64,000 bases of DNA from Craterostigma plantagineum. Its lineage: Eukaryota > Streptophyta > Magnoliopsida > Lamiales > Linderniaceae. The translations under genes were made by a program, and so were the position numbers. This document shows, one piece after another, positions 1-11,640 of the stretch; the stretch's first letter is position 1, and each line of letters begins with the position of its first letter. The stretch is from NCBI GenBank assembly GCA_027422505.1, contig JAPQWV010000737.1, positions 62,001-126,000 of the forward strand, in the 5' to 3' direction. Below the pieces are notes generated by a model. The model made no database searches, was not told where the DNA came from, and saw only the letters and a list, made by a program, of their open reading frames with translations.

Positions 1-530
1 TTCGGGTTGTCAGTGGCTTCTATAACATACGAGATAAGCAACGAATAGGCTCAGGCTCAAAGTGGCTAACTAATGGGATTAGTCATGGTGGAGAAATCTG
101 GCCCTGGACTTAATTCCTATGCCCTCATCATGTTCACACTAACGCACCAAAACAGTTTCAACACGTATCAGACAGACAAGTTCTAGAGAGACACAGACTA
201 GGCACGTCACACAACCAATAAAAATGAGCATAGGCTCGTCAGGCTCAAACTCTCACAACGTAACAGGGTATGTGTACGAGTCCCTCAAAACAGTGCTATA
301 TCGATTCAGGCAAACACGATTCAATCAGTCATGCATATCCTAATTGCTCACAAAATTTCATAAAATGCAGACCAACTCGAGATAAGCACAAACAATCATG
401 CCTAAATTCAGTAATTCATGCCTTTCCAATGAACTTAACGACTTACGAGCACGTCAAAAAAATTTATGCATGCTTAACTAAATTCCCCTCCCCACACTTA
501 AGTCTGACGTTGTCCTCAACGTAAAAATTA
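1..530 (-). other. 3' non-coding region of element A with a polypurine-tract module
   Basis: On the minus strand, 485-524 holds a TTGAGGACAA stretch followed by CTTAAGTGTGGGGAGGGG, the form of a plus-strand priming polypurine tract. The same module recurs in copy D at about 20350-20395, and there again just before the LTR. The region 1-480 is alignable by eye with 20600-20760 of copy D (a shared stretch around the TCTCTCTAGAACTTG motif). No gene is seen here. Confidence 0.65.
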
Positions 531-793
531 TAAAAGGAAGGGAAAAGTAGAAATGGGACTCCCCTGACGAATTAATGACGTGGTCGTGAAGTAGTCGTGA
601 CCGAACGCGTGAAGGTCGTGTCGTAACTCGTTACGCGTATCCCGACCTAGCTAAGAAGAGCAATAGACGGAAAAAAGAAAGTAGAATCGTCATTGATAAA
701 CTATAAACATAGTTATAAGCATCAAAGTTAGAACACAATAGGGATAAACACACGCGACCACCCATGCTAACAAAAAGAAAAGGGAAAAAGTCA

Positions 794-2089
794 CTAAGGT
801 TCTGGTGGTGGCGGTGGCGATGGTTGTCTTGGGCGAAGGAGGGGCATCGACTGCTGGGAGTACTTGAGCGCGGTGTCCATGGCTTGCAGCGCCTGGTTGT
901 AGCGGTCGAGCTCTTTCTGGTACCGATGGTGGGCTTCCTCGTTCCGTCGCTCGTACTCCTCCTGTCGGTGCCGAGTTTCTTCGTTATACCGCCTGGCTTC
1001 CTCGTCCCGCTGCAGCGCGTCGGCGTTCATGCGTCATGTCATGGCGCAGCACTTCGAGGTCCGCTGTCGACGCATAGGGGGCGACGTCGGATGACTCGCC
1101 ATGGTGGTAACCAGAGGAGTGGGAGGACCCGGCGGTCGTGTCTGTCTCCACTGGGTAAGGGCCATCGAGGTAGAGCTGGTCGGCGGGGACGTCGACGTGG
1201 TCCGTCTGACCACGATACATCTCGTGCCAGACGTACACCTTGTTCGTGCGAGTCCAGGTGGGCGCCTTCACGAGCATCTTCATCTTCACAAGCATCTCCT
1301 CGTTCAAGGGGTTGCGCCCGCCGACTATCTCCATCTCGGGTGCGTTCGCTGGACAAAAGCATAGTCCCCGAACGACCTTAGTGATGAGTGCTCCTACGGC
1401 GATCTTTCCATGGCTTCTTGCTTCCGTCTGAGCACTGAAGGCGTGGGCCACTGCCGTCCCAAATGGACTCGTTCGCCTCGCTGCAGCTTAGTCAGGTAAA
1501 AAAGGTCACGGAGGGTGATCGCTCCGTGCGATTCGCCCCTCGGTGTGAGCGAGGTCGTGAGGAGGCGGTGGATGTAGCGCAGTCCTGGGCTCCTGAGCGC
1601 GGACGCCTTCGATGTCTTCGGGCTGAATTCTGCTTCGCCTGGTCGAGCGATGTCAGCCCAGCAACCCTGTCGACCTCCCGGTTGATCAAAGTAGATCGCG
1701 TAGGATCGGTGCGGGTGTGGCTCTGGTACTCCAAGTGCATGGCATAGGTTGTCGGCCGTCACTATGTGCTCTTCATTGAATACCATGAATTTGAGTGTGC
1801 GGTCGCCGTATTCATCGAAGGAGTAGGTGGAAAGGAACTCCAAGGTGAGTTCCTTGTATGCCTGTTCGTCAATGCCGACGAAAGTGGTCCATCCACTGAG
1901 CGAGAGGTACTGCGCGACCTGCTGATCGATGTGGTGCTTCGCCAGCGTATCGAAGTCGATCTGGTCCATGAAGATGAACTCCATCCCCTTTAGCCTCTTG
2001 TAGCGTGCAGTCTGAGCCTCGTCATTGAATTGACCCATGGCTTCTAGCAGTGTCGGCGGGGGTCCGCGTCGCCTTTGACGAACGGGCAA
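794..2089 (-). pseudogene. Third ORF of Athila element A (plant-transposon/ATHILA ORF-1-like protein)
   Basis: Three overlapping reading frames (about 2089-1394, 1451-984, 1030-794) join into one ancestral protein, so there are at least two frameshifts. The N-terminal part has the pattern of the retrotransposon-linked 'putative plant transposon protein/ATHILA ORF-1' family (YKRLKGMEFIF, GWTTFVGIDEQAYKELTLEF, then a LGVPEPHPH run). The middle part has IVGGRNPLNEE and KVYVWHEMYRGQ. The C-terminus is a highly charged predicted coiled coil (EEARRYNEETRHRQEEYERR) ending in a proline-rich tail. No transmembrane segment or signal peptide is visible, so it sits in the position of an envelope-like ORF but does not look like an envelope. 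The homologue in copy D is at 19323-20052. Confidence 0.75.
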
Positions 2090-2099
2090 ACGCGAGGCG

Positions 2100-3388
2100 G
2101 GGTCACGCGAGGCTGAGGAGCGACTTTTACCTATAGTACCTGTAAGAAAAGTGTGAGCTCAAAGAAATGACAAGTAAATGCAAGCAGTTCGACTCGACCA
2201 AAATAGCGACAAAAGACACATAGTATTCAAGAACACATGAAAAACTCAATGTGGCATTTTGTCGAACACGTGGCGTGCAACCGAAATCACTCAACCTAAA
2301 TCCAAAATTGAACAAGCAAACATACCCACATAAGTCATATCATTGATTAAAGCTAATTAACACCCTAAAAGCTATGAATTTTGCCAATTGATTCTCAAAA
2401 ATTCCCAGTTTTCGAAATTGGGATTCTCCGTCCAAAACTCGAAATTAATAAACGAAATCACAAATTAAGCATACCTAGATGTTATTAGCATGTATATCAT
2501 CATAAAAGAGCATGAAGAACATGAAATTGAGTTCAATTTTTTAAAAGCCCCAAACTTGCAATTAGGGTTCTTCGTCGAAATTCGAATTGCAACCTCAAAA
2601 TCACGTAATCTAGCAAGTCTGTAGCAAATATGGCACATAGTGAACGAAGACTAGCATCCTCATACCCGACAATTAGCAATTGTGAACGAAAATTTCAAAT
2701 TGGAAGTAAGTAGGGCAAAAATTCATACCTTTTGATCTTAATCGCGTTAAATAGAGGGTGCGTTGGTTGGTTACTGTTCGATCGTCGGTGTTGCGGGTTG
2801 ATGGTCGGAATTGGTGGTCGAAGTTGGTGATTTTTAGGGTGGTGGTGGTGGAAGAAGAAGAAGAAATCGCGAGAGGGGAGAAAGAGAGAAGAAAAGGGAA
2901 GAAAAAGGGTATTTTAACCTAATTTCGGGGGCGTCACGGCCGTGACATGCTAGTCACACGGCCGTGACGCAAGGCAGTGCGTGCCTCTGTACGTGGTCAC
3001 GACCGTGACCTATAAAGGTCTTGGTCGTGACATGAGGCAGCGAAGGTCTGCGGTTTTTCATGGTCGTGACGCTCGAGTCACTGGCCGTGACACAATCGGG
3101 AATTTTTTTTATTCCCGTGGATGTCACGGCCGTGATGGCTTAAGCCATTGGCCGTGACAAGAGGCAGAGGGGACCTCTTGGGTACGTCACGGCCGTGACA
3201 CTTATGTGTCTGGCCGTGACAGTGGGCAGTGTGCATATGTGGGTATGTCACGGCCGTGACAGCTTAAGCCGTTGGCTGTGACCGCTTTTTTTTAAGGTAC
3301 TGGCTAAGACATAAATGAAAATACATGGGTTGCCTCCCAAGAAGCGCTTACTTTTTACCATCGTCAGCCGGACGTCTTTTTGTTTGGC
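2100..3388. other. Non-coding spacer between integrase and third ORF of element A
   Basis: No open frame of interest. AT-rich sequence from 2100 to 2900 contains diverged repeats of an 'attagggttcttcgtcgaaattcg' type, followed by the palindrome cluster listed separately at 2931-3290. A short poly-T run lies at about 3100 and another at 3285. Confidence 0.5.
2931..3290. repeat. Cluster of a 14-bp palindrome (GTCACGGCCGTGAC) in element A spacer
   Basis: The perfect palindrome GTCACGGCCGTGAC occurs at 2933-2946 and again near 3185 and 3246. Between these lie many one- or two-base variants, spaced roughly 25-35 bases apart and often paired as half-site plus full site. The same motif clusters in the LTR of element A (10120-10410) and the LTR of copy D (21920-22220). 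Confidence 0.85.
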
Positions 3389-4466
3389 TCAAGTCTGGAA
3401 GTCCAGGTATAGCACTTCCTGTTCGCTCACGTCTTCCTCGCCTGCGTGATAGTGCTTCAACCTGTGGCCGTTCACCTTGAAGGTACCCTGCTCCATGCCT
3501 GAAATCTCAACAGTACCATAAGGGAAAACACGGGTAACGATGAAAGGACCTGACCAACGTGATCTAAGTTTGCCAGGAAAAAGCCTAAGTCGAGAGTTAA
3601 AAAGAAGGACTTGGTCTCCTTCCTGAAACTCTCGTCTCTGCCTAATTTTCCTATCATGGTATGCTTTCGAACATTCCTTATACATGCGAGCGTTACCGTA
3701 GGCCGACAAACGCCACTCGTCTAACTCGTTAATTTGGAGTTGTCGCTTTCCATCGGCGTCCCCCAAATCAAAATTTAAAGACTTAATTGCCCAATAGGCC
3801 TTATGCTCTGGACATGCCTTCCCATAAACTAGTCTATATGGTGTAGTGCCTATAGGTGTCTTGTATGCAGTCCTATATGCCCAAAGTGCATCGTTCAGCT
3901 TATTTGCCCACTCCCTACGGCTCCCTTCTATGGTCTTCTCTATGATGCGTTTCAGCTCACGATTTACTACCTCGACTTGACCGCTAGCTTGGGGGTGATA
4001 TGGGATGGATAAGCTGTGTCTAACACTGTAACGTTCTAACGTGCGTGCAAACTGGGTGTTACAAAAATGTGTACCCCTATCGCTAATAATGCACCTAGGC
4101 GCCCCAAAACGTGAAAATAATGCTCGTAAAAATCTAACGACTGCCCTAGCGTCGTTCGTAGGTAAAGCTTGCGCCCCGGCACACTTGGTCATAATCGACA
4201 GCAACTAGGATATACTTATTATTATAAGAGCTAGGGAACGGACCCATAAAATCTATACCCCATACGTCAAAAATCTCACAAACTAAGATGAAGTTTTGGG
4301 GCATTTCGTCGCATTTAGAGATATTACCTGCGCGTTGACACTGATCACAAGTGTCAACGTACCTTTGGGCATCCTTGAAGATCGTGGGCCAGTAGAATCC
4401 GCTTTCTAACACCTTCTGAGCGGTTCTGTTGGCTGCGTAGTGCCCTCCGTCGGTCCGTTGTGGCAA
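3389..4466 (-). pseudogene. Integrase of element A
   Basis: Two frames (4466-4146 and 4204-3389) with a frameshift near 4200. The N-terminal H2C2 zinc finger is visible ([13 protein letters not shown] followed by CDQCQRAG). The catalytic D,D-35-E triad can be placed at [21 protein letters not shown] and [12 protein letters not shown]. The C-terminal part ends with the gypsy-type [17 protein letters not shown] and [12 protein letters not shown] motifs. It would insert cDNA into the genome; the frameshift argues this copy does not. Confidence 0.9.
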
Positions 4467-4512
4467 TGCCTAAGGATCTGCGTCGTCTCTGGAGCAGCCA
4501 CGCATCGTCGTA

Positions 4513-5455
4513 TCACCTGGTCGCACATCGTATGAAAAGATATGGGTCTTCCCAAAAGTAGTACCTCAAATCAGAAAAGAATTTCTTCTTTTGCTGACTG
4601 GTGTACTCCTTTGGTAGGACCCTCGCAACAAGATAGTTAGCGTAATCTGCAAACCATGGGGTATCGTCACTTACCACCTGTATCGAGTAAAGATGCTCGT
4701 CTGGGAACCTATCTTGTATCGGCCTTCCATCCTTGTGGTATATTTCAGACTCCTCCAGTCGAGAGAGGTGATCCGCCGCTAGGTTCTCCGCACTCTTCTT
4801 GTCCCGGATCTCTATATCGAACTCTTGCAGTAGTAGGATCCATTTGATTAGCCGTGGCTTCGCATCGGGCTTTGCTAACAAGTACTTAAGAGCAGAATGG
4901 TAAAAAAACAATAACTTTGGATAGGATAAGATATGACCTGAACTTGTCAAAAGCAAATACGACGGCCAACAGCTCCTTTTCAGTGGTCGTGTAATTGGCC
5001 TGGGCTGCGTCTAACGTCTTACGCGTGTAGTAGATCGGCCTGAAATGGTTGTCCTTACGCTGCCCTAGCACGGCCCCAACTGCATAGTCACTAGCATCGC
5101 ACATTAGTTCAAAGGGCAGCCCCCAATCGGGGGCGACCATAATAGGTGCTGCGATAAGAAACTCCTTAAGCAAATTAAAAGCATGCAAACATTCATCATT
5201 AAATTCAAACGGGGCATCTTTTCCTAGCAACCTAGACATGGGTCTTGCGATCTTAGAAAATTCTTTAATAAACCTACGATAAAACCCCACGTGTCCTAGA
5301 AAGCTCCTAATCGACCTCACGTTCGAGGGTACGGGCAGTTTTTCTATCGTTTCCAACTTAGCTCGGTCCACTTTGATTCCTTTAGAGGAAATCATATGGC
5401 CTAGAACTATGCCCTCTCGAACCATGAAGTGGCACTTTTCCCAATTAAGTGCCAA
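4513..5455 (-). pseudogene. RNase H and connection region of element A pol
   Basis: Frame 5455-4886 carries the end of the reverse transcriptase (FLGHVGFYRRFIKEFS) and the gypsy RNase H core (ELMCDASDYAVGAVLGQR, then TEKELLAVVFAFDKF). A frameshift near 4920-4950 leads to frame 4956-4513, with the C-terminal RNase H and connection (KPRLIKWILLLQEFDIEI, AADHLSRLE). RNase H degrades the RNA strand of the RNA:DNA hybrid during reverse transcription. The region continues the reverse transcriptase at its right and the integrase at its left. Confidence 0.88.
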
Positions 5456-6390
5456 GTTGTTTCATCGCATCGTGCGAGTACGAGTTTCAGATTGGATACA
5501 CATACATCAAACGACGAACCGAACACAGAAAAGTCATCCATAAATACCTCCATTACCTCACCTACCAGTTCGTCGAATATGTCCATCATGCATCGCTGGA
5601 AGGTGGCTGGGGCATTGCAGAGACCGAATGGCATCATTCGGTATGCGAACGTCCCGAACGGGCACGTGAATGTGGTCTTCTCTTGGTCTTCTGGCGCGAT
5701 GGGAATCTGCAAGTATCCAGACAAGCCATCAAGAAAACAATAGAATGAGTGACCGGCTAACTTTTCTAACATCTGATCAATAAACGGTAAAGGAAAGTGA
5801 TCCTTTCTCGCTGCATCATTCAACTTCATGTAGTCGATGCAGACGCGCCATCCTGTCACGGTCCTCATCAGGATCAGTTCGTTCTTGTCGTTGGTGATGA
5901 CCGTCATGCCTCCCTTCTTTGAGACCACTTGGATCGGGCTGACCCACGCGCTGTCTGAAATGGGATAAATCATCCCCGCGTCTAGCAGTTTGATCACCTC
6001 CTTCTTTACCACGTCCTTCATATTGGGGTTGAGGCGCCTTTGGCGTTTCGCGACCGGCTTGAAATCGTCCTCCATCAGGATCTTGTGCGTGCAGTAGCTC
6101 AGGTTGATACCCCTTATGTCGGATATCTTCCATGCCAAAGCCTTTTTGTGCGCCTTCAACACGTCTAGGAGCTGGTCCTTCTGTCCATCGTCGAGGCTCA
6201 ACGAGATGATGACTGGCAGCCCTCCATTGCTGCTAAGGAACGCGTACTCGAGGTGGTCGGGCAGCGGCTTCAACTCTAGGACTGGTGGCTCCTCGACCGA
6301 GCTCTTTTCCTTGTCCTCTACGCTGCTCTCATCGATGGCTATGATGGGCTCGTCGACTTCCTCCCCACACTCGTTGACTGCCATAATCAT
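5407..6390 (-). pseudogene. Reverse transcriptase of element A
   Basis: Clear Ty3/gypsy reverse transcriptase: DVVKKEVIKLLDAGMIYPIS, WVSPIQVVSKKGG, WRVCIDYMKLND, FPLPFIDQMLEKLAG, PFGLCNAPATFQRCM, and the active-site box VFMDDFSVFG (FMDD in place of the usual YVDD, which is typical of Athila). The frame breaks near 5455, where the track moves to the RNase H frame. An upstream acidic stretch (DEPIIAIDESS) links to the protease. Confidence 0.9.
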
Positions 6391-6880
6391 TCTGGTATCC
6401 TCCTCTCAGAACCTGTGATAGACCTTGCACTGAAAAGAGAAAGTCGTGCTCAAAAGCATCTAAGTAGTAACACTTATCGTCATGCTCATCACTTTTTTTC
6501 ATCGAATCCGCCATACTAAATGTGACTTTTTCTCCATCTACTGTCAAAGTCAATGTACCATTCCTAACATCTATCATGGTTTCTCATGTGGCTAAGAATG
6601 GTCTACCTAATATCAACGGGACATTATCATCCTCCTCCATGTCTAAAATAACGAAATCAGCAGGAATTACGAACTTATCTACTTTAACTAAAACGTCCCC
6701 GATAACACCTCGAGGATACTTCAACGATCTATCGGCTAATTGCAAGCTCATCCTAGTGGGTCGTGGCTCACCTAATCCTAAGCGCTTAAAGATGGAATAT
6801 GGCATTAAATTAATGCTAGCACCTAGGTCAGCTAACGCACGTTCAACAACTAAATCTCATATAAGACAGGGAATAGTAAA
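6329..6880 (-). pseudogene. Aspartic protease of element A
   Basis: Frame 6866-6584 encodes [20 protein letters not shown], then [20 protein letters not shown] and [12 protein letters not shown], which is the Athila retropepsin with the DLGAS active-site form. Stop codons split it from the gag linker on the right, and a frame change near 6580 splits it from the following segment (6577-6329: GTLTLTVDGEKVTF). It processes the Gag-Pol polyprotein in active relatives. Confidence 0.85.
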
Positions 6881-8921
6881 ACTCCCTAGGTCCTTAAGCT
6901 TCTTAGGGATCTTGCTTAGAAGTATCGTCGAGTACTCCCCTCGCAGGCATACGGTGGAGACGTGTTCGAGCTTCCTTCTGTTCGTCAGCAGGTCCTTCAA
7001 GAACTTGGCGAAGCTGGACATCTGTGTAATATCATCAACAAAAGGTAAGTTAATATACAATTCCTTACACATACCCATAAATTTACCGAACTGTGCCTCG
7101 TCCTTGTCCTTCTTTAGTCGAGCCGGGTAAGGACTCTTCGGCTGGTATGGCTTCACCGGTGGCTGCTCGATTTCCTTCGCCTTTTCCTTCTCGAGTTTGA
7201 CCTTCTCCTTCTCGGCTTCGGCCTTCTCGACATCGCCGCCTCTGATCTCCTCCACTTCGGCTCTCGAAGTTGGCGTTCTCCTTGGCCTTCTTTTTGGCGG
7301 GCACTTCTTGCAGTTCTCACCCATTCCTCAGCGTCACCGCCTTGCAGTACTCCTTTGGATTCAGTTCAGTGTAGCTTGGGAGTGAGCCCTGAGTACGCCC
7401 CGCCAATTGCTTTGCCATCTGGCCCACCTGTTGCTCCAGCTTCTTGAGTGAGGCGTCCGTGTTCGCACGTCGTTTGACTCTATGTATTCCTCCATCTTCG
7501 TCATTCGGCTCTCGTGGGCTGCGGTGGTGCTGCTGAAATTCGTGAGGAGCGCCTTCATCATATCCTTCATCTTCTTCATGTCGTCGGATCCTCCTGCGGG
7601 CGCGTTCTGGTACTGGCGTGGCGCCCCCGTTTTGGAAACCAGACGGCCTAGGCTGAAATCCAGGCGGTCCTTGCTCCTGGTGGTTCTGATTCCCGTACGC
7701 CAGATTTGGGTGCGCTCGGGGTTGGAAACTTCGCTGGCCACCTTGGTAGTTGCCCATATAGTCTACGTGCTCCAGCGATTGCCCAAGGTGGCATTCCGAT
7801 GTCTCATGAGTTGCGCCACAGATCCCGCACAATGGCACGTACGGCGTGTGCTGCGTCGGTGCGGTGGTTGTCACGGCGTTCACGAGCTGAGTCAGCCCGG
7901 ACTTCGGGAGTAGTGCGCCGATGACTGTCTGCAACTGAGAGTTCGTCGCAGCGATCTGTTGCTGAAGCACCTCGAATTTGGCATTCATGGCCGTCTCCTC
8001 GCTCACTCCAAATACGTCTGTTGTCTTCATCCTGGTATTGCCCCTCATGAAGCTATTCCTCGAGTAGTCCTCAATCAGATTCCATGCGTCGGTGGCATTG
8101 AGCTTCACGAGTCCTCCTCCTATGGCTCCGTCTAACATATGGACAGTCTGGTCATTAAGCCCCTCATGAAATCGGTTGATCTGGGCTGCCTTCGACATCC
8201 CGTGCTGTGGGCATATCTTCAATAGCGCCTTGTATCGCTCCCAAACCTCGTAGAGGTTTTCTGAATCCTTCTGATGAAACATGGAGATCTCTGTTTTTAG
8301 TCTGAGCACCTTCGACAGTGGAAAGTAGTGGTTGATGAAGGCGGCTCACATCTCCTCCAGGTAGTGATCGATTTGGGCGGCAACATATCTAACCAGTCAT
8401 TTGCCCTGAACTTGAGCGAAAATGAGAATAGCATCAGCTTGATCGCATCGCCCGAGACCCCGTTGATCTTGATGGTGTCGGTGACCGTCAAGAACGCCTT
8501 CAGATGGGAGTAGGGATCGTGTCGGGATTGCCCTCGAACTGGGCCGTCTGAAAGATCATCTGAAGCCAGGAGTGCTTCAGCTCGAAATTGTTGTTCTCAA
8601 TCGACGGGATGACAATCGCCGACACAGTACCACCTAGCGCAGTATTCTTGAGGAGATCCTGTAGTGATGGCTCCTTCTCTGGAACATGATGGACGGGTAC
8701 TCGGTGGTCCGCCATCGTTACTTCCTGTTTGGGCTGTCTACGGATGCCTCTACACGAGAGTTTTGGGTCGACTCCTACGAACTATCCTCTGAATAGCTAA
8801 CTAGATGGTCCTGAGAGCTAGTGGAAGCTCCTTCGGTGTCGTACTTAAGTTGCCTTCATAACTTCCGCTCGAAATCTGCGTCTGCTTCAACAATGGGACC
8901 CGTTGGATGGCTTCGGGTCAT
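6857..8921 (-). pseudogene. gag of element A (capsid/nucleocapsid, frameshifted)
   Basis: The homologous start in copy D (23499) suggests an ATG at 8919-8921. Pieces run 8715-8500 (DLLKNTALGG, FELKHSWLQMIFQTAQFEG), 8491-8297 (MTVTDTIKINGVSGDAIKLM) and 8309-7317 (RLKTEISMFHQKDSENLYEV), with the retrotransposon gag domain interrupted by frameshifts near 8510 and 8340. One zinc-knuckle-like stretch is visible (CGICGATHETSECHLG, about 7810-7860), followed by a Q/P/G-rich tail. A charged lysine/glutamate linker (7324-6857) with FGKFMGMCKELYINLPF leads into the protease. Confidence 0.85.
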
Positions 8922-9132
8922 TCACTGCTGAATCGTACCTTCAAAAAGTGCGAACAAAAATTAGCAACGAAATAAACAAATACGTCGAACAGATTACGAG
9001 ACTAATAGTGACGTAGGAAAACGAATAACGCAAATAACACAAGTAACGCATATAGAAACGACAAAACTAAACTAAGAAAAACGTCAAATAAAGTGGCTAA
9101 AGTACCGAACTACGGTGTTCCTAATATCAATT

Positions 9133-9152
9133 TATTCCCGGCAACGGTGCCA
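9133..9152 (-). other. Primer-binding site of element A (tRNA-Asp type)
   Basis: Minus strand reads TGGCACCGTTGCCGGGAA, complementary with one mismatch to the 3' end of plant tRNA-Asp (...CCCGGCAACGGCGCCA). It starts seven bases after the LTR end. Copy D carries the same site with a different single mismatch (23250-23266). Confidence 0.85.
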
Positions 9153-9158
9153 AAAACT

Positions 9159-10586
9159 TTATCGACACGTGATGTGTGAATGAAAAGTGTGACAAGTAAT
9201 AATTAAAACGAATACCTAATTACTATCACCGACGTGCGATAGGCAGTGGACCTATCGTGTGTAGTGCAGTAAAGTGAGTAGACGAGTATCGAACACAAGG
9301 AATAAATCAAGTACTAGTAGTGACCTATCGACTCGATATTTAGCCTAAATAAAATACGCAGATGGTGTTACGGACTATCCTAACAGATTACTCCTAAATC
9401 AACGAGAGACTAAAAGAATACGCATAAACTGGTGAAAAACTTTCAGATAATAGAGATGTGCTCGAGATTCGAATCCCGCTAGGTACTATCGATTAAGACA
9501 ATGAATTCTCGCTCCTATGCGATTCTGACTAGATCGCAGTAATTTCCTACCCGCTCACGAGTTTGCTGTCGCCCTAAACGCTCGCGGGGATCTAAGGTTC
9601 AGTAATTACTAAAGGCGAGGATCGAGTATTTGCTTTCACCCTATACTCGAATCCTATCTTCTACGAATGGCCTAATCGTTGTTTAGCTGTCGCCCTAAAC
9701 GATTTTCCACACGATCACTTTAACACATAGACATATTAAAGCGACGAAACAATTTCATAGACAGATAAAAGTCATAAACACGAGTCACGATTAAACATAT
9801 GTCTTAATTACGAAATATCCTAGCGTTCATCTAATCCCAAACACATAGGGGATTTAGCTATGCATAATTGACGGGAAAACAACGAAAGAAATAAGAAATG
9901 AAGAAGAACTCATGATCTTGAATACTGATGATCTGGGATGATGGCACGGATGAATCTTCGTTCTGCGTTCAATTTGGCGTCGTTGATCCGTCTCTCACGC
10001 TTCTCCAATGGAATTCTGCGTTTCTGCCGTCTGTAATTCGTCTCTTATGAGTTAGGGTTGATATCTGGTGAGAATCCCCTTTTGTTGAGTCGAATTTGGG
10101 CTTTTATAGGAATTTTCGTAACGGTCACGGCCTGGGACATGGGCCGTCACGGCCGTGACCATCGCCTACTCAACTCGCTCAACTCTCTGCCAAGTGTCAC
10201 GGCCAAGTGTAATGGGCGTCACGGCCGTGACCACCTTCGATCCAACTCTGCAATGGGCGTCACGACCCGTGACCACCTTCGATCCAACTCTCTGCCAAGT
10301 GTCACGGCCAAGTGCACTGCTCGTCACGGCCGTGACCGTCTCTTTGATTAGCCTCTACCCCTTGTCACGGCCGTGTGCACTAGGTGTCACAGCCGTGACC
10401 TTCGCCAGTTTTCACTGTCTTCGCGCCGTTTTGTCCCATTTTCGCTCCTTTTTGCCCGAAACTCGTCCTGAACTCCTTCAATGTAAAATATAAGTGTAAA
10501 TATGGCGAATAAACGCATAAAATGATTCTAGAGCTCTATTATATCCCAATTAAATACTACGATAAACGCATTGGGTACCTTTATCA
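9159..10586 (-). repeat. 5' LTR of Athila element A (about 1428 bp)
   Basis: Bounded at 9159 by the primer-binding site and at 10586 by TGATAAA (minus strand). The outer end matches the start of the copy D LTR (TGATAAA, then a GTTTAT... and TTGGG.TATAATAGAG block). The inner part shares a block with copy D in which repeats of a 'cgccctaaacg' element (9570-9710) match the 'gggcgacagc' repeats at 22680-22830. The outer third (10120-10410) holds the palindrome cluster. Confidence 0.85.
10120..10410. repeat. Palindrome cluster GTCACGGCCGTGAC within LTR A
   Basis: Perfect copies of the palindrome lie near 10144, 10226 and 10322, with near copies between, often spaced by a 'ttcgatccaactc' filler. 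The cluster is in the upstream part of the LTR, where a promoter/enhancer (U3) would be. Confidence 0.85.
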
Positions 10587-11404
10587 GCTTTCCTTCTGGT
10601 ACCCTTTGTGGTTGGCCTTGATGTGTAAGGTTCCATGGCATGTTCTAGATGCTTACTTATGGGTATCATCCTCTTCTTACACAATTTCCTCCTAACCTCC
10701 TGCTACACTCACATCCGAACATACATTTGAAGAGTTAGCGGCGGATTTGAATATGTACCTGAACGATATCCGCCTAAGTCGGACTTGACAGCTATCGTTT
10801 TTATTTTCGTGGGTTGGATGGCGGCCATCACAAGGTCCGTAGATTAACTGGAGACTTGGAGATAGGCTAGGACCTTCGGGCTTTGTTTCCAGTCTAGGAG
10901 CTGAGTCAAGGCTTGGAGGCTTCGTGGCATGTTTCTTTGCATTTTGCTCATGCCTTATCTCCTTTCGGAGGATCTTCTTAAGTATTATGGGCGAGCTTTA
11001 CTGTTAATGTCCGGATCTATACTACTACCACTCTCCACTCCCCCTACTTCGGATAGTGTTGATGTCTATCAGCATGTTCGAAGTACACGAAGAGCATTCC
11101 TCTCAACTCACTAGCCTTAATTTCCCCGATTGTTACACCATCTGGCTGTGTGTATTGGAACTCCCCTTCAAGAAATTGTTAATTAACAGAAATACGTACC
11201 TGGGGAACTCACTGGTACATCGGGTCTGCTGCCCGTTTTTGGTTTTCATCAGGCCCGTTGGATATCAGCGGGCCTATCTCCTTCTGCAAGGTCAGCATTG
11301 GCTGATTTAGGGACCAATGAAGTTTGCCAGTGGTAGTTCCATCCGGGCTCATCGAGCATTTGTTCAAGGTGACCCGGAAGCTGAACACATCTGTGCGAGA
11401 GCTC
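10587..11404. other. Unassigned sequence, probably interior of element B
   Basis: No recognisable protein. Several short frames exist on both strands but show no family resemblance. It lies between the outer end of element A and the minisatellites that lead up to the element B primer-binding site, so it is most simply element B interior into which element A inserted. Confidence 0.35.
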
Positions 11405-11640
11405 TCTGCGGAGCTGCATCTGGGCTTATAAGTGCGCATCTACGCGGCCACGTCTAGGCCATCCACGTCTGGTCTTATAAGTGTGCATCTGCGCGGCACG
11501 TCTGGGCCAGCCACGTCTGGGCTTATAAGTGCGCATCTGCGCAGCCACGTCTGGGCTTATTAGGGCGCAATCTGCGCGGCCACGTCTGGGCCTCAGCCAT
11601 CTGGGCTTATTAGTGCGCAGTCTGCGCAGGGCGTGCTTTG
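11405..11640. repeat. Minisatellite 1, about 55-bp unit
   Basis: About five degenerate copies of a unit containing GGGCTTATAAGTGCGCATC and GCGCGGCCACGTCTGGGC. Each unit is GC-rich with a CACGTC core. It passes directly into the 101-bp array; the shared CTGCGCRGGGCGTGC run at the boundary suggests the second array grew out of the first. Confidence 0.85.

Larger units (their letters stand above)
1..10586 (-). mobile_element. Athila-lineage Ty3/gypsy retrotransposon A (3' end cut by window edge)
   Basis: Reading leftwards: LTR (9159-10586), a tRNA-Asp-type primer-binding site, gag, protease, reverse transcriptase, RNase H, integrase, a long spacer, a third ORF, and a 3' non-coding region running off the left edge. 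Athila placement rests on the DLGAS protease site, the FMDDF reverse transcriptase box, the post-integrase ORF and the Asp-type primer site. Every coding segment has frameshifts, so this copy is defective. Homologous stretches occur on the plus strand in copy D (19323-24887). The LTR outer end is TGATAAA on the minus strand; the adjoining GCTTT at 10587-10591 is the likely target duplication, whose partner lies outside the window. Confidence 0.9.
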